A stretch of DNA of 64,000 nt from an uncultured Candidatus Melainabacteria bacterium (GCA_934754655.1 CAKVIC010000006.1:1-64000); one strand, 5' to 3'; positions 26,742 to 36,654 are shown, numbered from the stretch's first letter. Notes: a model not told the origin generated them from the letters alone. Translations and numbers: made by a program.

Positions 26742-27014
26742 TATTTAACAGCAAGAGCATTAACAAGAACACCAAAATTAGGGGGTTTAGCTCTTGGCGT
26801 AGTTGAAGGCATAGATGTTTTATTAGATGTCGCAGATGGCGAAAACTTTTTTGAAACAACAGCAAAATCTGCGACTAATTTATTAGGTTCAATTACATTA
26901 TCAGGCTATGGTGGTGCAATCGGTTCAAAAATGTTTGGGATTACCGGCTCTATGTTAGGCACAGGTATTGGAAATCTAGCAAATAATAAAATTAACAGTG
27001 CATTATTTGATTAA
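26742..27014 (+). pseudogene. Cassette tail gene, copy B (no usable start)
   Basis: The frame is open from 26742 and encodes LTRTPKLGGLALGVVEGIDVLLD and onward, through the glycine-rich segment (SITLSGYGGAIGSKMFG) to a TAA at 27012-27014. There is no ATG, GTG or TTG before the late ATG inside the glycine-rich part. A 2-bp insertion relative to copy C (27559-27855) breaks the upstream frame. It is either a remnant or is expressed by an unusual mechanism. Its stop lies 2 bp from the convergent head gene stop. Confidence 0.55.
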
Positions 27015-27016
27015 TT

Positions 27017-27337
27017 TTAATAATTTTTTATAAAGTTATATGATGTTTCAAAAGCTTTCAAACTTTTCTTATCTACCCATTTACGTACAGAATTCATTGT
27101 ATCAAGAGCATCTTGTTTTGAAATTATATTAAAAATCATATCATCTTCTATTTCTGTAAGTAATTCTGATAAAATACATCCCCAATCTTTATACATCTTT
27201 TCAGCCATATCATAATATTCTTGATTAACTTTTTTGAACGCTAGGTGGTTGTTAGAAATGCTAGTATGCTCGCTGGCGTTGCGTTTTGCGCTGTACATGT
27301 TTTGATTCTTTATTGCAGGATTAAACCCAATTTTCAT
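27017..27337 (-). CDS. Cassette head gene, copy B (MKIGFNPAIK family)
   Basis: The 106-residue protein has AAGGGG eight bases before the ATG and the conserved upstream -10 box. Residues 1-50 match copy A almost exactly. Residues about 51-75 (DWGCILSELLTEIEDDMIF) are unlike the other copies, while KQDALDTMNSVRKWV is shared with copy C. It ends with two successive stop codons. Function is unknown. Confidence 0.72.
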   Translation of the reverse strand: MKIGFNPAIKNQNMYSAKRNASEHTSISNNHLAFKKVNQEYYDMAEKMYKDWGCILSELLTEIEDDMIFNIISKQDALDTMNSVRKWVDKKSLKAFETSYNFIKNY

Positions 27338-27558
27338 TAATACACCCCTTGTTTAGTTTTTTCTATAAAAGAATTATATCATGAAATGGTTATAATAATA
27401 GCATGTTTGCTTGGTGCAAAGTTCAACACCGACAAGATGCTGAAACGAGTGACTCATGACAAATTGTTTTAAATGTTAGGTTATTGTAACGATTTTTTCT
27501 CATTGTGCAATTTTTGTTTCGAAAAAAACTTTATAAATATATAGTGTAGCTTTCATGC

Positions 27559-27855
27559 TTGAAATCAGGAAAAAGTAGTAATGATATAACAGCAAGAGCT
27601 TTGACAAGAACTCCTAAATTGGGTGTTTTAGCACTTGGCGCAGTTGAAGGTATTGATATTCTATCAGATGTTGCAAATGGCGAAAACTTTTTTGAAGCAA
27701 CTGCAAAATCAGCAACTAATTTATTAGGTTCAATTACATTATCAGGTTATTGTGGAGCAATCGGTTCAAAAATGTTTGGTGTTACTGGCACTATGTTAGG
27801 CACAGGAATCGGAAATTTTGCTAATAATAAATTTAATAACATGCTATTTGATTAA
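27559..27855 (+). CDS. Cassette tail gene, copy C (longest intact frame)
   Basis: This is the longest version that is colinear with the conserved upstream DNA: 98 codons from a TTG (KSGKSSNDITARALTRTP...). There is no clear ribosome site, and a TAG lies just upstream. The product has the same VEGIDILSDVANGEN and glycine-rich hydrophobic segments. NDITARALTRTPKLGVLALG looks like the internal part of a longer protein, so the family may be a C-terminal domain separated from its parent. The last 4 bp (TTAA) are shared with the stop of the convergent head gene. Confidence 0.55.
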   Translation: MKSGKSSNDITARALTRTPKLGVLALGAVEGIDILSDVANGENFFEATAKSATNLLGSITLSGYCGAIGSKMFGVTGTMLGTGIGNFANNKFNNMLFD

Positions 27856-28172
27856 TAATTTTTGAAATAGTTATATTTGCGTTCAAAGACTGCAAAACTC
27901 TCTTTTTTTACCCATTTACGTACTGCATTCATTGTATCTAAAGCATCTTGCTTCGGTATGTCGTTCCATATAACAGCATCTGTTAGCCATTCATACCATT
28001 GTGAAGAAATATCTTTAAACCAATTATATGATTTTTGTGCTTTGTTATAAAACTCTTGATTGACTTTTTTGAACGCTAGTTGATTGTTAGGTATGCTAGT
28101 ATGCTCGCTGGTGTTGCGTTTTGCGTTATACAAGTTTTGATTTTTTATTGCAGGATTAAATCCAATTTTCAT
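27852..28172 (-). CDS. Cassette head gene, copy C (MKIGFNPAIK family)
   Basis: The 106-residue protein has an AAGGGG ribosome site and the conserved -10 box. The N-terminal 45 residues match the family with a few changes (NLYNAKRN, SIPNNQ). The middle (NWFKDISSQWYEWLTDAVIWNDI) shares the WYEWLTD motif with copy A, and the end shares NAVRKWV with copy B. The copies therefore look like mosaics. Function is unknown. Confidence 0.72.
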   Translation of the reverse strand: MKIGFNPAIKNQNLYNAKRNTSEHTSIPNNQLAFKKVNQEFYNKAQKSYNWFKDISSQWYEWLTDAVIWNDIPKQDALDTMNAVRKWVKKESFAVFERKYNYFKNY

Positions 28173-28229
28173 TAATACACCCCTTGTTTAGTTTTTTCTA
28201 TAAAAGAATTATATCATGAAATGGTTATA

Positions 28230-28612
28230 ATAAATAACCTGCTTGCTTGGCGCAAAGTTCTACGCCGGTGAGATGCTGAAACGAGTGACTCATGACAAAA
28301 ACACAATTTGCACAAGGTTCAACACCGACAAGATGCCGAAACAAGTTCAGCATGACAAATAACAAATAATTTTAACAAATAAAACACGTCCACAAATCCG
28401 CGGTTTATTTTTTCTGTCATCCTGAATTTATTTCAGGATCTGACCAGTGTACTGGGGAGAATTTTTGTCAGATTGTTTGCTTTGCGCAAAGTTCTACGCC
28501 GGTGAGATGCTGAAACGAGTTCAGCATGACAAAAACACAATTTGCACAAAGGTCAACGCCGACAAGATGCTGAAACGAGTGACTCATGACAAAAAACACG
28601 CACAGAAATCCA
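28230..28612. repeat. Dense block of palindromic repeats
   Basis: Four type-2 repeats on this strand (near 28270, 28330, 28500 and 28565) lie here. Two have the fully symmetric form GCTGAAACGAGTTCAGC or its variant. A type-1 repeat CCTGAATTTATTTCAGG lies at 28421-28437. An apparent minus-strand frame here is made of repeat sequence and is not a gene. Confidence 0.88.
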
Positions 28613-28721
28613 CCTGAATTTAGATTGTAAAGAAATGTAACAATGAGCGTAAAAATAAGCAATTTCATGGGTTTTAAATACTTTATATATATACAAGATA
28701 TAAAAACGGAGAGTAATTATA

Positions 28722-29945
28722 ATGTGGCAATTATTTTGTAATCCTTTTTACAGCACAATGAGCGCAGCAGGTTGGAACTTGCGAGCTAGAAGTTCATTTG
28801 GTGCTTATATGCGACCGGATTGGGCTTGGAATACATTGCCATGGCAGATTATGCCACAAAGTTGGGGAATGTATCTACAAGATGCATTTTCTATGTTTAA
28901 CAATGGCGGGTTAAATAACAATAGCAATCTTTATGGCAATAATTTTACTCCTGGAGCAAGTATTTATAATACACCATCATATATGCACAAACAAGGTGAT
29001 TTACGCTCTCGCGTATCTGACCCTGCTCTTGATACTAATCAATCAACAGAGGATTTGGCAAAAGATATTGCTGATAAGGAAAAATATGAAAATAATTATA
29101 AAAAATTAGATAGCATTTTAAAATTATTAAAAGATTCTACAAACCCTGCTGGTTTAAGTGCAGACAAACAATGTTATATTAAAGCAGTTTATTTAAAAAT
29201 GAATGAACATACAACTACTAAAGATAAATATGAAGCTTTAAAAGCTTGCTATGACGAATTAGTAAAAGATGATAGCACAAAAACAAAAATTCACAATTAT
29301 TTGTTAAGCACTAAGGCTAAGCATAAAATTGACAACAAAGAAGTCGGAGCACAACTAAAATCTATAGGCTTTGGTATGACAAAACAAGAGGATAATGCTA
29401 TTGCAAACAAATTGCATGATAAAATAAAAAATTGCGCTAGTGAAGCTGATATAACAAATCTACTAGAGGGTATTACAGCTGATAATATATTAGAAGTAAT
29501 AAGTGCTTATAATAATGATGAGAAAAATAATGATGTTAAATTAAGCGATGAAAATAATTTAATTTATTATATTAAATCAAAATTTGTAAATGATATACAT
29601 AGTACAAAAAACGCTTCAAAATACACAATTGAAGTCTTAAGAAAAATGCAAACTTTAATGAAATCAAGAGCAGAAAAAGTTTTAGATAATTCTGATATTA
29701 AAGAGGAAGAAAAAACTAAAATACAAGCTTTAGTTGAAAATATAGAAGATTGTACAAACAAATATAATAAATACAACAATGACAATTTAAATAAATTATA
29801 CAAAGTTTTACGACAAACAGAAGCTAGAATTTTAGAAGATAAGCTTAAAAAAGAATACGCTTGTTTGGGTGATTCTGGATTAGAAATAAATCTTGTTGAA
29901 AAAACTAATGAAGATTTGGAATCTGAAGGATTTACGATTGATTAA
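28722..29945 (+). CDS. Large helical protein of unknown function
   Basis: The 407-residue protein has GGAGAG eight bases before its ATG. The first 60 residues are unusually rich in tryptophan and aromatic residues (AGWNLRARSSFGAYMRP, WAWNTLPWQIMPQSWGMYL). An Asn/Gly-rich linker follows, then about 300 residues of lysine/aspartate-rich helices and coiled coil (EKYENNYKKLDSILKLLK onward). There is no signal peptide. The layout suggests a cytoplasmic or secreted structural protein, or perhaps an effector, but I recognise no domain. Confidence 0.65.
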   Translation: MWQLFCNPFYSTMSAAGWNLRARSSFGAYMRPDWAWNTLPWQIMPQSWGMYLQDAFSMFNNGGLNNNSNLYGNNFTPGASIYNTPSYMHKQGDLRSRVSDPALDTNQSTEDLAKDIADKEKYENNYKKLDSILKLLKDSTNPAGLSADKQCYIKAVYLKMNEHTTTKDKYEALKACYDELVKDDSTKTKIHNYLLSTKAKHKIDNKEVGAQLKSIGFGMTKQEDNAIANKLHDKIKNCASEADITNLLEGITADNILEVISAYNNDEKNNDVKLSDENNLIYYIKSKFVNDIHSTKNASKYTIEVLRKMQTLMKSRAEKVLDNSDIKEEEKTKIQALVENIEDCTNKYNKYNNDNLNKLYKVLRQTEARILEDKLKKEYACLGDSGLEINLVEKTNEDLESEGFTID

Positions 29946-30009
29946 CAACAATTACGTTAATTGCATGTATTAATAATGTTTAAATTCCATTAAAATGACA
30001 TTATATTTG

Positions 30010-30855
30010 CTAATCAACTCGTTCCACGCCGGTGTTAATAAAGTTCAAACCATTTATAACAAGAAAATCTTCGTTTAAATTAGGTGAGATGTTTTCTAGT
30101 ACAAAATAAGTTGAACCTGAACCTGACATAATAGAATTAGGCAAAACTTTTTTGATTTCCTGAAGTTCTTTATAATCATTAAAAACAGCTGTTTCCAAAT
30201 CATTGTATAAAAATGGTTGAAGATTTTCATTTTTAGAGATTGCATTCAACATTTTATCTGTCATATTCAAATTTTTTTTATCAACAATTTGAGAATATTT
30301 TTTGTAAGCTTCACCTGCTGAAATACCTAATTCCTTTGGTTTAATAAGTGTTACACTACAATTAACACCATTAATTTTTTCAACGATTTCACCGCGAGAA
30401 GTCGCTAAATTGCAACCGCCATTCAAGCACACATTCAAGTCAGAACCAAGTTCCGCGCACATTTCACCTAGTTCTTCAAAATTAAATTTATTTAATAAAC
30501 AATTTAGACCGTACAAAGTTCCGGCAGCGTCAGTGCTTCCGCCTGCAAGACCTGCGGCTATCGGTATATTTTTTTCAATATATATTTCAACTAAAACATT
30601 TTTTGTATTAGATTTTTCTAAATACAAATTAACGGCTTTATAAACTAAATTCTTTGAATCATAAGGGATTTCACAAGAATTGCCTGTTAGTTTTATTTCG
30701 CGTACTTTTTGTTCTTTTATATTTATAGTCAAATAATCATACAAATTTATCATTTGCATAATACTTTTGATATTATGAAAACCGTCAGGACGTTTATTTA
30801 ATATTTCTAACGTTAAATTAATTTTTGCCGGACATTTGATTTTAATACTTTTCAT
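30010..30855 (-). CDS. ispE: 4-diphosphocytidyl-2-C-methyl-D-erythritol kinase
   Basis: IspE phosphorylates CDP-methylerythritol in the MEP isoprenoid pathway. From the ATG at 30855 the protein has 281 residues, the normal size. It begins KIKCPAKINLTLEILNKRPDGFHNI and has the GHMP kinase ATP motif PIAAGLAGGSTDAAG. The C-terminal MSGSGSTYFVL motif is also present. A TATAAT box ends six bases before this ATG, so the longer upstream frame to 30912 is not transcribed from that promoter and the mRNA is probably leaderless. Confidence 0.94.
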   Translation of the reverse strand: MKSIKIKCPAKINLTLEILNKRPDGFHNIKSIMQMINLYDYLTINIKEQKVREIKLTGNSCEIPYDSKNLVYKAVNLYLEKSNTKNVLVEIYIEKNIPIAAGLAGGSTDAAGTLYGLNCLLNKFNFEELGEMCAELGSDLNVCLNGGCNLATSRGEIVEKINGVNCSVTLIKPKELGISAGEAYKKYSQIVDKKNLNMTDKMLNAISKNENLQPFLYNDLETAVFNDYKELQEIKKVLPNSIMSGSGSTYFVLENISPNLNEDFLVINGLNFINTGVERVD

Positions 30856-30861
30856 AAAAAG

Positions 30862-30867
30862 ATTATA
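30862..30867 (-). promoter_or_regulatory. -10 box six bases before ispE start (leaderless)
   Basis: On the minus strand TATAAT (30862-30867) is followed by CTTTTT and the ATG at 30855. There is no ribosome binding site. Confidence 0.65.
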
Positions 30868-30926
30868 ACATAATAATTTATCCATTTTACTGATTAAAAA
30901 AATTATTAACAATCAATAATTTGGTT

Positions 30927-32240
30927 ATGAATAATATAAATAAATTGCTTTTAGCGTTGAATGAAGATATAAAATTAAAAAGAAATAATTGGTACAAATC
31001 TTTTTTAATAAATTGCAAAAATCGAAAATGGCTAACAAACATTGTTCCGGCGGAGATTTTAACTCGCTCTGTAAAAAATTCTATAGAAACTTTGGTTGAG
31101 ATAAATCAAAGCAATATTTTTTATGAAGAATTTCCTGATAAAATTGAATCTCCAAATTATGGCGACAAATGGGGGCGGATTGCGAATTATATTGAAATTA
31201 ATAATCGAGCAATCGCTCAAATGCAAGGTGACAAATGCAAAAACGGAATTTTATCTTCTATAAAAATTTTATCTTTAATTCCACCATCACCAAAAAGTTT
31301 TGCAAATTGTGTTATTTTATCTCAAATCTTTCCCAATATATTTGGTGACGGTTACAACAAAGCTCCAAATGAAGAAAATTCAATTTATGGAATAAAATTG
31401 GGGGTTGGATACAGTCAAAACATTATTGATTTTGATATTCTTGATAAAATTTCAGCAGAAGAACAATTTTGTGCATTCAACGATTTAGCGCATTTTCACG
31501 GATTAAAAACAGGATTTAGAACCGTTATTTCTGCTGACCAAATCAAGGTTTCTGCGCCATACAAAGAAGATATTACCTTTGATTGGAACAATATAGAACA
31601 TCAAAATCTTTTTATAAAATCTCATGTTGATTTAATAAATCTAGGGTTTGAAGCTATTTTTATTGATTCTGCAAAACATATTGGCGGTTATGAAATGGAG
31701 AATTATACGGGAGTTGGAGCTTTACCTAATTATGAGCAAATGCAATATATTCTGTATGAAATCCGACGCCAAACAGGCAAAACCGATTTAAGTTTTATTG
31801 GCGAAAAAAGTAGCGGAGATTTTGAACGATACAAAAATTTAGGTTTAACAACAGGTACCGGTTTTATTTCACCGGATGATTACAACGAGGTTAAACATTA
31901 TTCTGAAAAATTTAAATATTTAGAAAATTATGCCCCCGGAATTGAAATTTCAAATGACAATGATAATGGCGGAAGAAGTTACGAAGAGCGTTTAAACCGC
32001 ATAAATGCCGCGCTTTTTGGGTATGAATATCCAAGTGATAAACTCGCAAGTTTTATGCAAATGGAAGATTTATTTCCGCTTAGATATGATACAAATACAC
32101 ATCATCTTATGATGTGCAATCCATCGTATTCCACAGATGGAAGCGCAGAAAGTCATTATAACAATCTTTTCACAAAAGATGACGGACGTGAATATAACAA
32201 AAAAGTTGGTGAACTTTTTTGTCACGTTATGGATTTATAA
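30927..32240 (+). CDS. Probable TIM-barrel enzyme, possibly glycoside-hydrolase-like
   Basis: The 437-residue cytoplasmic-looking protein has a barrel-like strand pattern. It shows FNDLAHFHGLKTGFRTVIS (a strand with His and Arg, as in amylase-type barrels), LGFEAIFIDSAKHIGG (acidic strand end), DLSFIGEKSSGDFERYKNLG and a late His-rich piece (DTNTHHLMMCNPS). These recall the strand 3, 4 and 5 regions of GH13-like enzymes, but canonical catalytic motifs are not exact. The start is the ATG at 30927, six bases after an AATAAT box. It runs divergently from ispE and convergently to the HNH gene. Confidence 0.5.
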   Translation: MNNINKLLLALNEDIKLKRNNWYKSFLINCKNRKWLTNIVPAEILTRSVKNSIETLVEINQSNIFYEEFPDKIESPNYGDKWGRIANYIEINNRAIAQMQGDKCKNGILSSIKILSLIPPSPKSFANCVILSQIFPNIFGDGYNKAPNEENSIYGIKLGVGYSQNIIDFDILDKISAEEQFCAFNDLAHFHGLKTGFRTVISADQIKVSAPYKEDITFDWNNIEHQNLFIKSHVDLINLGFEAIFIDSAKHIGGYEMENYTGVGALPNYEQMQYILYEIRRQTGKTDLSFIGEKSSGDFERYKNLGLTTGTGFISPDDYNEVKHYSEKFKYLENYAPGIEISNDNDNGGRSYEERLNRINAALFGYEYPSDKLASFMQMEDLFPLRYDTNTHHLMMCNPSYSTDGSAESHYNNLFTKDDGREYNKKVGELFCHVMDL

Positions 32241-32304
32241 AAAATACAAAAACATTGGTTGTCAGAAGATTTTAGAAGATTTTTTAAAACAAAATACACC
32301 TTTT

Positions 32305-33348
32305 TCAATCTTGATTTTTATAACAATATTGATGTTCATATTTTTCAACCATTTCAGCAGCTTCAGTTTCAGAATATTTATATTTGGAAAGGCTTATCAT
32401 TATTAATCCGGCGGATTCTTCAGCTAAACGTTTTTTTATTTTATACGGATAAGTTTCGTTTCCCACAAGATTTCCGGCATGAATTTCTCGAATAATATCA
32501 TCAATATACATTTGCATATATTGCGGAATTTTTGGGTGTCTTTTAATGTATTCACACAAAGGCATGTTTTCCCTATAACGATTACCGCTTGCGGTTGTCA
32601 AAAGAAAATTTCCCATTGTATTTAAACCGCCTAAAGACGCTGGCGTAACGTGTTCTATCGAAGCTGTTGATGCAATGAATAATCTGCGAACAATTTCAGT
32701 CTGTGTGCGTTTAGAATACTTGACAACAAAAGCATTACGGCTACTTTCTGATGTTGGCAAAAACAAAGCTTTGTTTTTAATATTGTTAAAAATCTCACGC
32801 TCATTAATATTTGGAATAATTTCTTCCAACGACTTTAAAAAAGTTTTTCTTTTAAAACAATCACAACCGCCATTACTTAGGATTATTTGGCGACACTTTG
32901 TGGTTTTCACTCTTATTTTTAACGCGGTTTGAGGTGAAAGTTTTTTAGTTAATTTATCTACATCATCTAAAACCTCAAGCTCTTCCAATTTTAGTTTCAT
33001 TAAACAATTTGTCTTAATCATTTGCAGGCAATTTTGCAAATTATCATCTGGATTTAATAAAGAAAAATCTTTAAAAATTGCATAAACAGATTTCTCAACT
33101 GGAAGCATGTATTGTTTATAATTTGAAAGCAGTTTTACTGCATCAAGCGCCGTATTGCATTTTTCAAGCCCTTTTTCAAACCCTTTGATTGTATCACTTG
33201 GAATAATTTTTACACCACGATAAGGACAAGTAATTCCTCTTAATTTCCTTAAAGGCTTGCCGGCAGACGTTTTTCCCTCATAAGGTATATCATAATAATA
33301 CTTTAGATAATTTTCAGCGGTAATCCTTTTGAGTTTGTGGGTTGTCAT
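32305..33348 (-). CDS. HNH-domain protein
   Basis: The 347-residue protein carries an HNH-like core in its second half: IEHVTPASLGGLNTMGNFLL (His, Pro, Gly-Gly, Asn in HNH order) followed by SGNRYRENMPL. A short N-terminal motif, GITCPYRGVKIIPSD, has the look of a metal knuckle with only one Cys visible. A cluster of cysteines also occurs mid-protein (NGGCDCFKRKTF). Such proteins are often nucleases. There is no evidence of a partner system, so a role in defence or in DNA processing is open. Confidence 0.65.
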   Translation of the reverse strand: MTTHKLKRITAENYLKYYYDIPYEGKTSAGKPLRKLRGITCPYRGVKIIPSDTIKGFEKGLEKCNTALDAVKLLSNYKQYMLPVEKSVYAIFKDFSLLNPDDNLQNCLQMIKTNCLMKLKLEELEVLDDVDKLTKKLSPQTALKIRVKTTKCRQIILSNGGCDCFKRKTFLKSLEEIIPNINEREIFNNIKNKALFLPTSESSRNAFVVKYSKRTQTEIVRRLFIASTASIEHVTPASLGGLNTMGNFLLTTASGNRYRENMPLCEYIKRHPKIPQYMQMYIDDIIREIHAGNLVGNETYPYKIKKRLAEESAGLIMISLSKYKYSETEAAEMVEKYEHQYCYKNQD

Positions 33349-33554
33349 AAAAGCTCTTTTTCTGTATTAATAAGCTTTTGCGGATTTTACAAAGAGAAAA
33401 AGCGCAAAAACTTTGCCATTCGTATTTTCATGATAACAAATTTTTTCTTTAATCGCAATATTAAAGATATGAAAAAGCAATAGTTTTTCTGCAAACTCTA
33501 TATTTGTAAACTACATCTTTTATCCCCTTATTTACTTATTAACGTTATCCACTG

Positions 33555-33560
33555 TATAAT
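33555..33560 (+). promoter_or_regulatory. -10 box six bases before recG start (leaderless)
   Basis: TATAAT at 33555-33560, then ACCTTT, then the ATG at 33567. No ribosome binding site is present. A TTTACT near 33531 may serve as -35. Confidence 0.65.
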
Positions 33561-33566
33561 ACCTTT

Positions 33567-35939
33567 ATGGAGAATTTTGAGCAATTAAAAAAAGCTGTTG
33601 AAATAGAAGTTAAGAATAAATATATAAATATTAATGGAAAAAATCGTAATTTTTCATCATTTATTTGTTCAGTTTTGCGCGCAGAAATCAAACTTTATCC
33701 TGACAATCCAAAATGGAAGGTTTTATTAGAACATTTTGAACATTATCCGATGGATACCGCTTTAACACGAAAAAAATCGTTAGAAATGCTTATTAAGGTT
33801 ATAAAATCACAATATTTAACCCCTAAAAAAGAAAATTCAGACACACAAAGCGCAACTCAGGCAAGCAAAAACCCCGCTGAAATCGATGTTATGTACATAA
33901 AAGGTGTTGGACCTAAAATCGCTTACAAGCTTAATAAACTTGGAATTTATACTGCTAACGATTTATTATACTATTTTCCAAGAAAACATATTGATTATTC
34001 TACAAGAGTTAAAATTCGTGACTTGAAAGAGGGCGAAAGCACAACGATTTTTGGCAATATCAAATCGGTTGAAGCGTTTACGACAAAAAGCAATTTAGGG
34101 ATAATCAAAGTTAGAATCTATGACGGCACAGGATATATTACTTTAAACTTTTTTAGTGCAAAATCTAATAAATATATGCTTGAAAGAATGAAAGCCCAAT
34201 TTCCTAAAGGCTCCGGAATAATGGTTTCAGGAACAGTTAAGCGAAATTCTTATGATAAAACATTGACTCTCGATAAGCCAACTTATTCAATTATGGACGA
34301 TGATATTATTTCTTCTAATAACTTGAATATGGCGCGAATTGTCCCAATTTATTCTTTAAGTGAAAATCTCAATATAAAAACTTTAAGAAAAGCTATTTAT
34401 AATGCTTTAACAACTTATAAATCAGAAATAAAAACAGTTTTACCCGAGTATTTGATACAAAAATATCATCTAATGCAAAAACAAGACGCTTTGATGCAAA
34501 TTCATTTTCCTGACGATAAAGAAAGCCTTGATGTCGCACGCTACACTTTAGTTTTTGAAGAATTCTTTTTGATACAACTTAAATTGGCTCTTATTAGAGA
34601 AGAAAATAACAAACATCTTTCTTCAATTCCGCTTGAAATAAAAAAAGATGGATTAGTGATGAATTTTATTAATTCATTGCCGTTTAAATTAACTAGTGCG
34701 CAACAAAAAGCAGTTAATGAAATACTAAACGATTTAAATTCTACCAAACCAATGCAAAGACTTTTGCAAGGTGACGTTGGAAGTGGAAAAACGGTTGTTG
34801 CTTGTATTATGCTACTTGCTGCAATTGAAAATGGTTATCAAGCAGCAATTATGGCACCAACAGAGATTCTTGCACAGCAACATTTTAATAATATGTCTAA
34901 ATGGCTTGTGCCATTTGGCATTAGAGTAGAATTATTTTTAGGAAGTATTGGTAAAAAACAAAGAAAAATTTCTGAAACTAATTTGCGCAATGGACAAGTC
35001 GATATTGCAATTGGTACGCATGCTTTGATACAAGATAATATTGAGTTTGCAAATTTAGGAGCAATTGTTATTGATGAACAACATCGTTTTGGCGTAAAAC
35101 AAAGGCTCGCACTTCGCAAAAAATCTCAAAATCCACAAATATTAACAATGACTGCAACGCCAATCCCAAGAACTTTGGCAATCACAATGAATGGTGATTT
35201 GGATTTAACAGTTATTGACGAACTTCCACAAGGTCGAAAACCAATAATAACAACTTTAACAAATTCCAGAAAACAAATAGCAGATTTAATAAGACGAGAA
35301 GTTGAGGCTGGACGTCAAGCATACATTGTTTATCCGTTGATTGAAGAAAGTGAAACTCTTTCTGCAAAAGCTGCGACAATTGAAAAAGAACGTTGGCAAA
35401 CTGAAGTGTTCCCGGAATATAAAATTGGACTTTTGCACGGAAAACTTAAAAATGATGAAAAAGATGACGTGATGAACAAGTTTAAAAACAAAGAATACGA
35501 TATACTTGTTTCGACAACAGTTGTTGAAGTTGGCGTTGACGTACCGAATGCAACGGTTATTGTAATTGAAAACGCAGAGCGTTTTGGACTTTCGCAACTT
35601 CATCAATTGCGCGGACGAGTCGGGCGAAGCGATTTGCAATCATATTGCGTACTTTCTTCTTCTACAAAATCAATGGAAACAAAAGCGCGCTTGAATATTA
35701 TGACTCAAACAAATGATGGTTTTGTTATTGCAGAAAAAGATTTGCAACTAAGAGGGCCTGGTGAATTTTTAGGAACACGCCAAAGTGGTTTGCCCGATAT
35801 GATTATAGGAGATATTGTAAACGATTCTAAAATCTTGGAATTTGCTCGAAGTGAAGCAATAAATTTTGTTAAGAATTATAATTTGGATGAATATCCATTG
35901 CTTAATGTCGCAAAAGGGCTTAGCTTCACACTAGAATAA
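33567..35939 (+). CDS. recG: ATP-dependent DNA helicase RecG
   Basis: RecG remodels stalled forks and Holliday junctions. The 790-residue protein is longer than E. coli RecG because of an N-terminal extension of about 100 residues, as is common in cyanobacteria-related lineages. Next come the wedge OB domain (YIKGVGPKIAYKLNKLGI, YFPRKHIDYSTRVKIRDL), Walker A GDVGSGKT, DEQHRFG, TATPIPRT and the second helicase domain with STTVVEVGVDVPNATVIV and QLRGRVGRS. The C-terminal RGPGEFLGTRQSG motif is also present. Confidence 0.96.
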   Translation: MENFEQLKKAVEIEVKNKYININGKNRNFSSFICSVLRAEIKLYPDNPKWKVLLEHFEHYPMDTALTRKKSLEMLIKVIKSQYLTPKKENSDTQSATQASKNPAEIDVMYIKGVGPKIAYKLNKLGIYTANDLLYYFPRKHIDYSTRVKIRDLKEGESTTIFGNIKSVEAFTTKSNLGIIKVRIYDGTGYITLNFFSAKSNKYMLERMKAQFPKGSGIMVSGTVKRNSYDKTLTLDKPTYSIMDDDIISSNNLNMARIVPIYSLSENLNIKTLRKAIYNALTTYKSEIKTVLPEYLIQKYHLMQKQDALMQIHFPDDKESLDVARYTLVFEEFFLIQLKLALIREENNKHLSSIPLEIKKDGLVMNFINSLPFKLTSAQQKAVNEILNDLNSTKPMQRLLQGDVGSGKTVVACIMLLAAIENGYQAAIMAPTEILAQQHFNNMSKWLVPFGIRVELFLGSIGKKQRKISETNLRNGQVDIAIGTHALIQDNIEFANLGAIVIDEQHRFGVKQRLALRKKSQNPQILTMTATPIPRTLAITMNGDLDLTVIDELPQGRKPIITTLTNSRKQIADLIRREVEAGRQAYIVYPLIEESETLSAKAATIEKERWQTEVFPEYKIGLLHGKLKNDEKDDVMNKFKNKEYDILVSTTVVEVGVDVPNATVIVIENAERFGLSQLHQLRGRVGRSDLQSYCVLSSSTKSMETKARLNIMTQTNDGFVIAEKDLQLRGPGEFLGTRQSGLPDMIIGDIVNDSKILEFARSEAINFVKNYNLDEYPLLNVAKGLSFTLE

Positions 35940-36023
35940 ATTTTAAGAATGCAGAAAAATAAATTAACACTAAAATGCGAAGTAATTTTGCGGAGCAAAA
36001 TGTAAGTACATTTTAAGATACAA

Positions 36024-36055
36024 AAAAGTCGAAAAGTTATAACTTTTCGACTTTT
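36024..36055. terminator. Bidirectional terminator
   Basis: A 15-bp perfect stem (AAAAGTCGAAAAGTT and its complement) encloses a 2-nt loop. It lies between recG and the convergent Hsp20 gene. Confidence 0.85.
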
Positions 36056-36078
36056 CCTAACAACATCAAATAATAAAA

Positions 36079-36534
36079 CTATTTTACAATCAATTTTTTG
36101 TTTTGAGTTTTTTCTTTGTTCAATTTTGGAGCCATAATTTTCAAAACGCCATTTTCTAATTTTGCTTCAGTTTTATCAATATCAATTTCTTCAGGTAATT
36201 CAATTACACGTGAAAACTCGCCATAATTAAATTCTGAACGTTTGAAATTTTTACCCTCTTCGTTTTTTTCCTCAACTTTTTTGGCATTAATTTTCAAATA
36301 ATCAGATTCAATGTCAATATCTAAATCTTCTTTTTTAACTCCCGGTAATTCAGCTCTGATATCATATTCCTTGCCAGCATCAGTCAATTCAATTGGCATT
36401 GAAAGTTTTGCTTCATCGCTCCAATAAGCAGATTCCGGAAAATAAGTGTCAAAATGTCTGTTTAATAAAGAGCTGATTTCGTCATTCACAGTTCTTATAA
36501 AGTTTTCTGGTGCCTTTTTAACTAAAAATTTCAT
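36079..36534 (-). CDS. Small heat-shock protein (Hsp20), paralog 1
   Basis: The 151-residue protein is an ATP-independent holdase. A short N-terminal region is followed by an alpha-crystallin domain at about 45-140 (YDIRAELPGVKKEDLDIDI, SEFNYGEFSRVIELPEEID, AKLENGVLKIMAP) and a basic C-terminal tail. GGAG precedes the ATG. A second Hsp20 lies 2 kb upstream on the same strand; the pair resembles class A/B partners that co-assemble in other bacteria. I see no CIRCE or sigma-32 element. Confidence 0.93.
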   Translation of the reverse strand: MKFLVKKAPENFIRTVNDEISSLLNRHFDTYFPESAYWSDEAKLSMPIELTDAGKEYDIRAELPGVKKEDLDIDIESDYLKINAKKVEEKNEEGKNFKRSEFNYGEFSRVIELPEEIDIDKTEAKLENGVLKIMAPKLNKEKTQNKKLIVK

Positions 36535-36654
36535 AATCTTACTCCTTTCGTTAAACTTGTCTTTCTTTCTACACTCATGTTATACAACGTTTTTTACCAA
36601 AAACTACTTTTTTTAACTTTTATTTAACAATTGGAAAGTATTTGAATATAAAGC

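Noticed and set aside
28468..28668. 66-residue frame on the minus strand
   Set aside because: Built from two type-2 repeats (the repeated peptide SFQHL recurs), so it is repeat-encoded.
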